In this document: positions 42,056-50,553 of the stretch, in pieces
Numbering within the stretch: the first letter of the stretch is position 1
Layout of the letters: every line of letters begins with the position of its first letter
Assembly (NCBI GenBank): GCA_963921255.3
Contig: CAWUEW020000003.1
Location: forward strand, 1,240,001 to 1,304,000
Length of the DNA stretch: 64,000 nucleotides
Direction of reading: 5' to 3'
From: JANSYL01 sp963921255
Lineage (GTDB): Bacteria; Pseudomonadota; Alphaproteobacteria; Rhodobacterales; Rhodobacteraceae
Made by a program: the position numbers and the translations under genes
The notes under the pieces: model-generated
Database searches by the model: none
Told to the model about the DNA's origin: nothing
Seen by the model: only the letters and a program-made list of their open reading frames with translations

Positions 42056-44088
42056 CAAATAGCCTCCGCACAGTTGCGCTCGTGCAGGGGAGGACTGGTT
42101 CGAGCCGCCTGCCACGAAAGGTTCTGCGACTGCTCGATGACAAGCCAATGATAGACTGGGTCATGCGGCGCACGAGTCTTGCATCAACCGTTGATGAAGT
42201 TGTCCTGGCAACCTCAAACGATCCGCGCGACGACATACTGGCATCCCATGTCGAAAGCCTGGGATTTGGTGTTGAACGGGGTGATGAGAAAGATGTTCTC
42301 GACAGGTTTTCGCGGGCTGCAGAAGCGCGTGGAGCGGGAATTGTCGTGCGTATTACGGCAGATTGCCCGCTCATTGATCCTGGCTTGATTGATGCGGTGG
42401 TCCGACTTCGCCAAGACTCCGGCGTCGACTATGCGTCCAACATTGATCCGCCAACGTTCCCCGATGGCCTTGACGTCGAGGTCTTTACGGCGGCCGCACT
42501 TTTTGACGCTGCGGCGCGCGCAACAACGCCCGGCGATCGAGAGCACGTGACACCCTTCTTGAGGCGTGGGGCAGTGTCGCGCACCACTCTCGAGCATGAG
42601 GTCAACCTTTCGGAGATCCGTTGGACCGTCGACGAGGCCGCAGATCTCGAGGTTGTCGATCGCCTTGTTCGAATGTTCAACGGTCGTACCGATTTCTCGT
42701 GGCGCGAGGTGTTGTCTCTTTGGAAGGCAAGCATCAATGAGCTCGGAGCAAATTCTGGAATAGGCCGCAACGAAGGAACTCACATGGGAAGCGGGCAAAA
42801 ACTTTGGAAACGGGCGAAACAGATCATCCCCGGCGGCGGAATGCTCCTGTCGAAACGCGCCGAAATGTTCCTCCCGGAACAATGGCCTGCTTACTTCAGT
42901 CGCGCTAAGGGATGTTCCGTTTGGGATTTGGACGGTCGCGAACTGTTGGACATGAGCCTCATGTCAGTCGGGACCAACACCCTCGGCTATGGACATCCTC
43001 AGGTGGATGAGGCGGTGCGAGGTGTGATTCAGTCTGGCAACATGAGTACTCTAAACGGACCGGAAGAGGTCTGGCTGGCAGAAAAGCTCATCGAACTGGC
43101 CCCCTTTGGCGAAATGGCGCGTTTCACTCGGTCGGGGGGCGAAGCCAACGCGGTTGCAGTGCGCATCGGCCGCGCTGCTTCAGGTCGCGATGGGGTGGCG
43201 GTATGCGGATACCACGGCTGGCACGATTGGTATCTGTCCGCAAACTTGGGTGACGACGATAGTTTGGCCGGCCATCTTTTGCCGGGCCTTGACCCGGCCG
43301 GGGTTCCACGTGCGCTCAGGGGCGTCGTTCATCCATTCAACTACAACGATTTTCCGGCGCTGGAAGCAATCGTGGAACAGAATGAAATCGGTGTCATAAA
43401 GATGGAAGTCGTGCGGAACGCAGAGCCGATCGATGGTTTCCTGCACAAAGTACGGGAGCTTGCGGATCGAAAGGGTATCGTTCTGATATTCGACGAATGC
43501 ACGTCCGGGTTCCGCGAAACCTTCGGCGGATTGTATCTGAAGTACGGGGTAGAACCAGACTTTGCAGTGTTCGGGAAAACCCTTGGCAATGGTTATGCCG
43601 TCAACGCGGTCGTGGGCAGGCGGAGCGTTATGGAGGCCGCTCAGTCCACATTCATCTCTTCGACGTTCTGGACCGAACGGATCGGTTCAGCGGCGGCTTT
43701 GAAAACGCTTGAGGTCATGGCCGAAGAACGCTCTTGGGAGCAAATTACGAGAATTGGGAAGACCGTCCGCAATCGGTGGCAGGAGTTGGCGGACAGGCAC
43801 GGACTATCGATAACCCACGCTGGATTACCCGCAATTGCCACCTTCGCTTTCGAAGGGGAAAGGGCGCTGGCCTACAAGACATTGATCACACAAGAAATGC
43901 TAAAGGCGGGGTGGTTGGCAAGCACCGGAACTTATAGTTGCATTGCCCACACCCCCCAGATCATCGATCGCTACACCGAAGCGCTTGACCCAGTTTTTTC
44001 CTTGATCGCAGAGTGCGAAGACGGACGAAACGTAGATGAACTTCTTGAAGGTCCGGTCTGCCATTCTGGTTTCCGACGGATAAATTAA
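42052..44088 (+). CDS. Fusion: SpsF-type cytidylyltransferase plus class III aminotransferase
   Basis: 678 residues with two enzyme domains. Residues 1-about 235 are an SpsF-like nucleotidyltransferase (ALVQGRTGSSRLPRKVL, VVRITADCPLIDPGLID, DREHVTPFLRR), the best candidate in the window for the CMP-activation (PseF) step. Residues about 245-678 resemble glutamate-1-semialdehyde aminomutase-like PLP aminotransferases (RSGGEANAVAVRIGRAASG, IFDECTSGFRE, FGKTLGNGYAVNAV with the PLP Lys). An AAGGA site 6 bases before in-frame Met245 (base 42784) could start the second domain alone. Low GC. Confidence 0.85.
   Translation: MTNSLRTVALVQGRTGSSRLPRKVLRLLDDKPMIDWVMRRTSLASTVDEVVLATSNDPRDDILASHVESLGFGVERGDEKDVLDRFSRAAEARGAGIVVRITADCPLIDPGLIDAVVRLRQDSGVDYASNIDPPTFPDGLDVEVFTAAALFDAAARATTPGDREHVTPFLRRGAVSRTTLEHEVNLSEIRWTVDEAADLEVVDRLVRMFNGRTDFSWREVLSLWKASINELGANSGIGRNEGTHMGSGQKLWKRAKQIIPGGGMLLSKRAEMFLPEQWPAYFSRAKGCSVWDLDGRELLDMSLMSVGTNTLGYGHPQVDEAVRGVIQSGNMSTLNGPEEVWLAEKLIELAPFGEMARFTRSGGEANAVAVRIGRAASGRDGVAVCGYHGWHDWYLSANLGDDDSLAGHLLPGLDPAGVPRALRGVVHPFNYNDFPALEAIVEQNEIGVIKMEVVRNAEPIDGFLHKVRELADRKGIVLIFDECTSGFRETFGGLYLKYGVEPDFAVFGKTLGNGYAVNAVVGRRSVMEAAQSTFISSTFWTERIGSAAALKTLEVMAEERSWEQITRIGKTVRNRWQELADRHGLSITHAGLPAIATFAFEGERALAYKTLITQEMLKAGWLASTGTYSCIAHTPQIIDRYTEALDPVFSLIAECEDGRNVDELLEGPVCHSGFRRIN
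42773..42786 (+). promoter_or_regulatory. Internal ribosome binding site and start in the fusion gene
   Basis: AAGGA at 42773-42777 lies 6 bases before an in-frame ATG at 42784, exactly at the domain boundary. Initiation here would make a 434-residue aminotransferase of the normal family length in addition to the fusion. Confidence 0.5.
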
Positions 44089-45185
44089 TGCGGGTCGCCT
44101 TCCGCGTTGACGCGTCAATCGAGATCGGCACAGGCCACGTGATGCGGTGTCTGACTTTGGCCGATGCGCTGCGCGCGACCGGGGCCGAGTGCCGGTTTGT
44201 CACCCGCGATCTGCCCGGTCATCTGTGCGACCGGATCGCATCTGCAGGCTTTGCTGTCGCGGACCTGCCTGCGCCCGATGGCCCCGCACCGGACGCCCCT
44301 CCGGCCCATGCCGCATGGGCCCGGGTGCCATGGGCGCTGGATGCGGCTCAGACGCGGGCCAGTCTCGCGGGGTTTGCTGCGGACTGGATGGTGCTGGATC
44401 ACTATGCATTTGATGCGCGTTGGATCGACGCGATCTCGCGCCCGGGGGGGCGGTGCCTTGTGATCGACGATCTGGCCGACCGGCCCTTGTCCTGTGACAT
44501 GCTGGTGGATCAGAACCATGGCCACAGTGCGCACGCCTACGCGCCTTTAGTGCCGCCCGGGGCGCGCTGTCTTGTTGGGGCCGACTACGCATTGCTTCGG
44601 GCAGAGTTTGCCAAAGCCCGCCCGGCCAGCCTGGCGCGCCGGGGCAGCGGCAGCTTGCAACGTATCTTGGTGTCGATGGGCGGCGTCGATCGTGTGGATG
44701 CGACCTCGCGGGTGCTGCGGGCGCTGCAGGCCTCGTCCTTGCCGGATGGGGTGGCGGTCGAGGTGATCATGGGGCGCCATGCGCCGGCCCTGGACCAGGT
44801 GGCGGACCTCGCGCGCACACTCAGGTTCCGCGTCGAGCTTGCCGTTGACGTGGACAACATGGCGGAGAGAATGACCCAAGCGGACCTTGCGATCAGCGCG
44901 GGCGGCAGTACCAGTTGGGAGCGGTGCTGCCTGGGCCTGCCAAGCATCATCGTCGAGACTGCTGACAATCAAGGCGGTATCGGGGCCGCCCTGGCGGAGG
45001 CCGGGGCCGGGTTTGACGCGGGCCGTTTTGGCGCCGAGGATCTGGATGACCGCCTCACGTCGGCCTTGGACCGCGCACAGAACCCAAGCGTGTTGCACCG
45101 CATGTCGCATCAGGCGCAGGCCTTGTGTGATGGGCTTGGGGCAGGGCGCGTGGCACACATCATGGAGGCACAGGGCCGACAATGA
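44088..45185 (+). CDS. pseG: UDP-sugar hydrolase of the pseudaminic pathway
   Basis: 365 residues, PseG/SpsG type. The active-site motif IGTGHVMRCLTLADALR is followed by RFVTRDLPGH, and the C-terminal half has the GT-B-like ISAGGSTSWERCCLGLP. It releases UDP from the 2,4-diacetamido sugar before PseI. GC returns to the high level of the flanks. Its ATG shares a base with the fusion gene stop. Confidence 0.92.
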   Translation: MRVAFRVDASIEIGTGHVMRCLTLADALRATGAECRFVTRDLPGHLCDRIASAGFAVADLPAPDGPAPDAPPAHAAWARVPWALDAAQTRASLAGFAADWMVLDHYAFDARWIDAISRPGGRCLVIDDLADRPLSCDMLVDQNHGHSAHAYAPLVPPGARCLVGADYALLRAEFAKARPASLARRGSGSLQRILVSMGGVDRVDATSRVLRALQASSLPDGVAVEVIMGRHAPALDQVADLARTLRFRVELAVDVDNMAERMTQADLAISAGGSTSWERCCLGLPSIIVETADNQGGIGAALAEAGAGFDAGRFGAEDLDDRLTSALDRAQNPSVLHRMSHQAQALCDGLGAGRVAHIMEAQGRQ

Positions 45186-45838
45186 AGATCAGCATTCTGT
45201 GTTCGAACGAGACACATCCGGTAATGCCATGGCTCGTGGACTGGCAAACGGCGCAACACGGCACGCACGACGTTGAGATCAAGCACCAGGCGCGCGACCT
45301 GACCGGTGGGGATGTGCTGTTTCTGGTGTCCTGCACCGAAATCGTGGGGCATGACCTGCGTCGGACTTACGGCCAGTGCGTTGTTCTGCACGCCAGCGAT
45401 CTGCCCGAAGGGCGCGGCTGGAGTCCGCATATATGGGCCATTCTGTCCGGGGCAGAGTCCATCGTCGTGTCCGCCCTCACCGCCGAGTCCTCCGTCGATA
45501 CCGGCGACATATGGGCCAAGCGCCGGTTTGGGGTCGAACCGGGCGCGCTGCATGATGAAATCAACACAGGCCTGTTCGCGACCGAGATCGCCCTTATGGA
45601 AGATGTTCTTGCGATGATCGAAGCGGGCCAACAGCCGTCCCCGCAAGCGCAGGAAAACGCCACCTACCATCCCCGGCGCACCCCGGAGGACAGCAAGCTG
45701 GACCCCCACCTTTCCCTGGCCGAGCAATTCGATCTAATGAGAGTGTGTGACCCCGCGCGTTTCCCGGCCTTCTTTGACCTGCACGGACACACCTACAAAA
45801 TCACGCTCGAGAAAGTGCACAACAATGAGCAGTCTTGA
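45182..45838 (+). CDS. Formyltransferase-like protein
   Basis: 218 residues resembling the formyltransferase fold: the catalytic His70 lies in LHASDLPEGRGWSPHIW, and Asp106 in VDTGDIW fits the other catalytic acid. The Asn normally two residues before the His is Val68. It may put a formyl group on an amino sugar of the nonulosonic acid, but the missing Asn makes activity uncertain. The C-terminal tail (KLDPHLSLAEQFDLMRVCD) resembles that of sugar formyltransferases. Overlaps pseG by 4 and pseI by 14 bases. Confidence 0.7.
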   Translation: MKISILCSNETHPVMPWLVDWQTAQHGTHDVEIKHQARDLTGGDVLFLVSCTEIVGHDLRRTYGQCVVLHASDLPEGRGWSPHIWAILSGAESIVVSALTAESSVDTGDIWAKRRFGVEPGALHDEINTGLFATEIALMEDVLAMIEAGQQPSPQAQENATYHPRRTPEDSKLDPHLSLAEQFDLMRVCDPARFPAFFDLHGHTYKITLEKVHNNEQS

Positions 45839-46862
45839 AATCGCCGGGCGCCGCATCGGCAAGGATCACCCGCCGTATGTCATTGCCGAGTTGTCGGCCA
45901 ATCACAACGGCAACATCGCGCAGGCCTTCAAGATCATCGATGCCGCGAAAGACGCCGGCGCCGATGCGGTGAAAATTCAGACGTATCGTCCGGATACCAT
46001 CACGCTCCTGTCCGATGCGCCCGACTTCCAGATTGAAGGCGGCCTATGGGCCGGTCGCACGCTGTATGAATGGGCTCACACACCGTGGGAATGGCACGAC
46101 GACCTGTTCGCCCATGCCGCCAAGCGCGGGATCACCATGTTTTCGTCGCCCTTTGATCCGACGGCGGTCGATCTGTTGGCTGGGCTGAACGCGCCAGCCT
46201 ATAAGATCGCTTCCTTCGAGGCTGTCGATCTGCCCCTGATCCGGTACACGGCCGCGCAAGGCAAGCCGATGATCATCTCAACCGGCATGGCGGATCTGGC
46301 AGAGATTTCCGAAGCCATCGAAACCGCCCAAACGGCGGGTTGCCAGGATCTTGCGGTCCTGCATTGCGTCTCGGGGTACCCGGCGCCGGCGGCCGACTAT
46401 AACCTGCGGACCCTCAACGATATGGCCGAACGGTTCGGAATTCCGGTCGGCCTTTCAGACCACACGCTCGACAATACGACCGCCATTGCCGCCGTGGCCT
46501 TGGGGGCATGCATCATCGAAAAGCATATGACGCTCGATCGAACGGGGGGCGGACCGGACGACAGTTTCTCTCTGGAACCGGCCGAGTTTGCGGCACTGTG
46601 CGACGGGGCCTTCACGGCGTGGCAGGCCGTCGGCAACGTCGATTACGGCCGGAAATCCAGCGAAGAGGGCAACGTGAAGTTCCGCCGTTCGCTCTATTTC
46701 GTGGCGGACCTGAGCGCAGGGGAAACCGTCGGCCCTGAACATGTCCGGAGCGTGCGGCCCGGCTACGGCCTTGCCCCGAAGCATCTAGACGCCATTCTCG
46801 GGCGGCGGGTCAAACACGCAGTGTCCAAGAACACGGCCGTGCGCCTTGAGGATCTGGAGTGA
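45825..46862 (+). CDS. pseI: Pseudaminic acid synthase
   Basis: 345 residues, NeuB family. It condenses the 6-deoxy 2,4-diacetamido hexose with phosphoenolpyruvate to the nine-carbon acid. Seen: PYVIAELSANHNGN, AGADAVKIQTYRPDTIT, GLSDHTLDNTTAIAAVALG and, at the end, a SAF/antifreeze-like domain (VKFRRSLYFVADLSAGETV). Whether it makes pseudaminic rather than legionaminic acid is inferred from pseB and pseC. Start at 45825 (MSSLEIAGRRIG). Confidence 0.92.
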   Translation: MSSLEIAGRRIGKDHPPYVIAELSANHNGNIAQAFKIIDAAKDAGADAVKIQTYRPDTITLLSDAPDFQIEGGLWAGRTLYEWAHTPWEWHDDLFAHAAKRGITMFSSPFDPTAVDLLAGLNAPAYKIASFEAVDLPLIRYTAAQGKPMIISTGMADLAEISEAIETAQTAGCQDLAVLHCVSGYPAPAADYNLRTLNDMAERFGIPVGLSDHTLDNTTAIAAVALGACIIEKHMTLDRTGGGPDDSFSLEPAEFAALCDGAFTAWQAVGNVDYGRKSSEEGNVKFRRSLYFVADLSAGETVGPEHVRSVRPGYGLAPKHLDAILGRRVKHAVSKNTAVRLEDLE

Positions 46863-47009
46863 GCGTGTCGGTGCCAGACCCCGTGTGCCATCACGCGGCC
46901 CGGCAGCGCGCCACAACGCCCGGTGGCATTGGCCAAGTCAAAGAAAGTGGTTCCAACTGATGCCACCTTTCCTTACGACGCAAGCCACGCCCGTCAAAAG
47001 GGAGAGACG

Positions 47010-47906
47010 ATGACCCGTCTTTCGATGATTGCAGCCATCCGCGACGCATTTCAGCGTGGTGAAAACCTTATGGAGCTGATGCGCCAGCAGGGCGGCGGGA
47101 ATGATCTGCAGTCCATCATGATCAGCTACGATTTCCAGGCCGGGTCCTACACCGAGCTTGCACAGGAACGGCGCGCGTATTTCGACGCGTACACCGGCGC
47201 GATTGCCCGGGTCTTTGACGGGCTGGGTCCCTGGCAATCCGTCATGGAGGTCGGCGTCGGAGAGGCGACCGTGATGGCGCCCCTTCTGCAGAAGATCGAT
47301 CCAACCGCCGAGCGCGCGGCCTTCGGTTTTGATATTTCCTGGTCGCGCAGCCGGTTTGCGCGCCAGAATCTCGAAGCGGTCGGCCGGACGGACTCGATCT
47401 TCGTGGCAAACCTGTTCGAGATCCCGCTGCCCGACAACGCCATCGACATCGTCTACACGTCGCATTCCCTGGAACCGAATGGCGGGCGGGAAGCGGACGC
47501 GATCCGAGAGCTGTGCCGCGTTGCCCGGACCTATGTGGTGTTGCTCGAACCCGATTACGACGCCGCTCCCGAGGAGGGCAAACGCCGGATGACGCAACAT
47601 GGCTACGTGCGGGATCTGGGTCATCACGCGACGCAGCTGGGCTATGACGTGTCCGAAGAGCGGCCGTTCGACATCTGCATCAACCCACTCAACCCCACCG
47701 GGCTGACCGTCATTCGGGTTGGCGCGCAGGCGTCATCGGACCCCGACTATGTCTGCCCGATCACGCGCACGCCCCTGAAACGCGACCGGGATGTGCTGTT
47801 TGGGGATGAGAGTGGCTTGATCTATCCAATCATCGACGGGCTGCCCTGCTTGCTGGAGTCGTCGGCGACCCTCGGCCTCCACTACGGCGCGTTCAACGGA
47901 GCGTGA
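47010..47906 (+). CDS. SAM-dependent methyltransferase with Trm112-like tail
   Basis: 298 residues. The class I motif I is VMEVGVGEATVMAPLL; SWSRSRFARQNLEAVGR and VYTSHSLEPNGG continue the fold. The C-terminus (YVCPITRTPLKRDRDVLFG, YPIIDGLPCLLE) resembles a Trm112-type small domain. It may O- or N-methylate the surface sugar. I chose the ATG at 47010, which has GGGAGAG before it; the longer frame to 46923 lacks one. A 147-base gap follows pseI. Confidence 0.8.
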   Translation: MTRLSMIAAIRDAFQRGENLMELMRQQGGGNDLQSIMISYDFQAGSYTELAQERRAYFDAYTGAIARVFDGLGPWQSVMEVGVGEATVMAPLLQKIDPTAERAAFGFDISWSRSRFARQNLEAVGRTDSIFVANLFEIPLPDNAIDIVYTSHSLEPNGGREADAIRELCRVARTYVVLLEPDYDAAPEEGKRRMTQHGYVRDLGHHATQLGYDVSEERPFDICINPLNPTGLTVIRVGAQASSDPDYVCPITRTPLKRDRDVLFGDESGLIYPIIDGLPCLLESSATLGLHYGAFNGA

Positions 47907-47912
47907 AGCGGG

Positions 47913-49043
47913 ATGCGGTACTGCACCAATTGCCTCAACGTGAGCACCCGGCCGAATGTGCAGTTCGACGATCAGGGCTTGTGCTTCCCCTGCGCCAGTT
48001 TTGTGCACCCTGATCAGATCGATTGGGAAGAGCGCGCCAAGGCCCTCGACGGCATTCGGGCGTTTGCGCGCGAGCACAATCACTCCGGCTATGATTGCAT
48101 CGTCGGTGTGTCCGGCGGGAAAGACAGCACCCGCCAGGCGAAATTCGTGCGGGACGAGATCGGGCTGCGTCCCCTCTTGGTGTCCATGAATTACCCACCG
48201 CAACAGATCTCCAAACGCGGCGTGGACAACTTGTCGAACCTGATGGAATCCGGGTTCGATTGCATCAACATCAGTTGCTCGCCCCAGACCTGGCGGCGCG
48301 CGATGCTGCATGCCTTCCGCGCCTATGGGAACTGGGCAAAGTCGACGGAGTTTGCCTTGTTCGCGTCGGTGCCGCGTGTGGCCGTGGCCTATCAGATTCC
48401 GCTGGTTTGGTGGGGCGAAAGCCCGGCCCATCTGCTTGGCGAAATGGGGGCCATGGGCTCCAGCGCCTATGATGGCAACCGGTTGAAATACACCAACACG
48501 TTGGGTGGTGGCTCGATTGACTGGTTGCTGGAGGCAGGATTTGAAACGACCGACCTGCTCCAATACCGGTACCCCACCGATGCCGAGATGGAGCGCGCCA
48601 AGATCCGGATTGTCTTCCTGGACTATTTCATGGGCGAATTCACGTCCGCCTTGAATGGCACCTACGCCGCGTTGCACGGTCTGTCGATCAAGGCGCCTGA
48701 TCCGTTCACGGAACCGGATTATCTGGGCACGGGCATGCTTGATGAAGACTTCATCAACATCAACATGTTCATTCGGTATCTGAAGTTCGGCTTTGGCCGA
48801 ACATCCGACATCGTGAACACCGAGATACGCTTCGGCCGGATGAGCCGGGCAGACGGGATCGCTCTGGTCGAGCGGTTCGACGGAAACTTTGACCCCGAAA
48901 CCTTCCGGAAGTTCTGCGCGTTCTTGGAGATCAGCGAAGAAGAGTGCTGGAGCATCATCGACCGATACGTCAACCGGGATCTGTTCGAACGTGTCGATAT
49001 GGGGCAGTACGAACGCAAATTCGAAGTTGGGCAGACCGGATGA
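47913..49043 (+). CDS. N-acetyl sugar amidotransferase, WbpG/PseA type
   Basis: 376 residues. A four-Cys zinc-like site (Cys4, Cys7, Cys24, Cys27) precedes the ATP pyrophosphatase PP-loop GVSGGKDST (about 65-73). In Pseudomonas WbpG and Campylobacter PseA the family turns an acetamido group into an acetamidino group using ammonia. Here it is followed directly by hisH and hisF homologues, the WbpG-HisH-HisF arrangement. ATGA overlap with hisH-like gene. Confidence 0.88.
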   Translation: MRYCTNCLNVSTRPNVQFDDQGLCFPCASFVHPDQIDWEERAKALDGIRAFAREHNHSGYDCIVGVSGGKDSTRQAKFVRDEIGLRPLLVSMNYPPQQISKRGVDNLSNLMESGFDCINISCSPQTWRRAMLHAFRAYGNWAKSTEFALFASVPRVAVAYQIPLVWWGESPAHLLGEMGAMGSSAYDGNRLKYTNTLGGGSIDWLLEAGFETTDLLQYRYPTDAEMERAKIRIVFLDYFMGEFTSALNGTYAALHGLSIKAPDPFTEPDYLGTGMLDEDFININMFIRYLKFGFGRTSDIVNTEIRFGRMSRADGIALVERFDGNFDPETFRKFCAFLEISEEECWSIIDRYVNRDLFERVDMGQYERKFEVGQTG

Positions 49044-49690
49044 CCTTTCCCGCGGCACGACAGCCCCGCATTGCGATCGTCGATTACGGGGCGGGAAACA
49101 CACGCTCGGTCTACAACGCTGTGCGCACCCTTGGATATGCCAAGATCACGGTGACCGCCGATGAGGATGCGCTTGCGACGGCGGATGCCGTGATCCTGCC
49201 CGGTGTCGGCGCATTCGAGACCTGCATCACCAACCTGCGCGCCAAGCGTCTGGACGAAATCCTGTTCGACGCGACGGACGGTCGACGCGTCCCGCTGTTG
49301 GGCATTTGTGTCGGCATGCAACTGTTGGCGACGACCGGCGAAGAAAATGGTCTCCACGACGGTCTCGGGTGGATCCCCGGACGCGTGGTGCGGATGGCGT
49401 CGAACGCGGACCTGCGCGTGCCCCATGTTGGATGGAATACTGTCGTCGCGGACCCTGACCAGGCCTTGTTTTCGCGCACGCCCCAGGATGCGAGTTTCTA
49501 CTTTGACCACAGTTACGAATACATTTGCGATCATGCGGACGATGAAATCGCCCATTGTGACTATGGCAAGCCGGTGGTGGCGGCGGTCGCCCGTGACAAC
49601 GTGTTTGGTGTGCAATTCCACCCGGAAAAAAGCCAGAAGTCCGGACTGAAGCTGTTGCGAGGGTTCTTCAACATGGTGTCAGAATGCTGA
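49040..49690 (+). CDS. HisH-like glutamine amidotransferase subunit
   Basis: 216 residues. Class I glutaminase with the catalytic Cys90 (LLGICVGMQLL) and His194/Glu196 (QFHPEKSQKSG) intact; IVDYGAGNTRSVYNAV starts the domain. It should release ammonia from glutamine. With a HisF-like partner next to an amidotransferase rather than other his genes, it probably serves sugar amidination, not histidine synthesis. Confidence 0.88.
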   Translation: MTFPAARQPRIAIVDYGAGNTRSVYNAVRTLGYAKITVTADEDALATADAVILPGVGAFETCITNLRAKRLDEILFDATDGRRVPLLGICVGMQLLATTGEENGLHDGLGWIPGRVVRMASNADLRVPHVGWNTVVADPDQALFSRTPQDASFYFDHSYEYICDHADDEIAHCDYGKPVVAAVARDNVFGVQFHPEKSQKSGLKLLRGFFNMVSEC

Positions 49691-50553
49691 CCCGTCGCGT
49701 CGTCGGTGTTGTCCCCGTGCGGAACGGGGTCGCGGTCCAGAGCATCGGTTTTCGACGCTATCTGCCGCTTGGACGGCCCGAAATCGCGGTCTCGTATCTG
49801 GATCGTTGGGGCATTGACGAGATCGTCTTGGCCGACATCTCGGCCAGCCGGGAGGGGCGCGGCCCGGACTATGCCATGGTCCAGCGCGTGGCGTCGGAGT
49901 GCCACGTTCCCCTGACGGTCGCGGGCGGGATCACCGAGGCCGCGCAGATCGGCGACCTGTTGAGCCAGGGCGCCGACAAGGTTGCGGTCAACAAGGCCGT
50001 CTGGACAAAGCCGGACCTGCTGACCGAAGGCGCGCATCTGTTCGGCAGCCAATGCATTGTCGCCTCGATCGACGCCGTGGCAGGCCCGACCGGTGACAGC
50101 CGCGTCTTCAATTACCTGTCCAATGGGACCACCGAGGTCGCGCCCGTGGCCCTGGCCCAGCGCTGCGTCGACTTGGGGGCCGGCGAGGTTCTGCTGAATT
50201 CGGTGGATCGGGATGGCTCCTACGCCGGGTTCGACATCGACCTGATCGACCGCGTCGCGCAGTCCGTCACGGTGCCTGTGATTGCCATCGGGGGGGCAGG
50301 GCGCCCCTCGCATTTTGAAGACGCCTTCGCCGCCACGGGCGCCAGCGCGCTTGGCGCCGGCAATTTCTTCCACTTCTGGGAACACAGCGTCACGATTGTG
50401 AAGGCGATGATCGGCGCCCCGGCCCATATTCGGCGCGAAACGGCCTTCAACTACGACCGCCTGCAGTCGGATCCGTCCGGTCGTCTGTCCAAGAAGGACG
50501 ACGCGGATTTGGAGCAGATGCTCTATGTGCGCGTCGAGAAGGAGATCATCTGA
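49684..50553 (+). CDS. HisF-like ammonia-channel subunit lacking Asp11
   Basis: 289 residues of HisF type: DEIVLADISAS, TVAGGITEAAQIG, NSVDRDGSYAGFD and VIAIGGAGRPSHFEDAF. At the position of the cyclase general acid/base Asp11 (ACLDVKDG in T. maritima HisF) it has VVPVRNG, so Pro11 replaces Asp; Lys19 is Gln. SIDA (Asp130 region) is kept. It probably channels ammonia from the HisH-like partner but cannot make imidazole glycerol phosphate. It is longer than HisF (about 250). Confidence 0.85.
   Translation: MLTRRVVGVVPVRNGVAVQSIGFRRYLPLGRPEIAVSYLDRWGIDEIVLADISASREGRGPDYAMVQRVASECHVPLTVAGGITEAAQIGDLLSQGADKVAVNKAVWTKPDLLTEGAHLFGSQCIVASIDAVAGPTGDSRVFNYLSNGTTEVAPVALAQRCVDLGAGEVLLNSVDRDGSYAGFDIDLIDRVAQSVTVPVIAIGGAGRPSHFEDAFAATGASALGAGNFFHFWEHSVTIVKAMIGAPAHIRRETAFNYDRLQSDPSGRLSKKDDADLEQMLYVRVEKEII

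Noticed and set aside
49040..50553. hisH and hisF as part of histidine biosynthesis
   Set aside because: No other his genes are near, they sit between two amidotransferases, and the HisF-like protein lacks Asp11.
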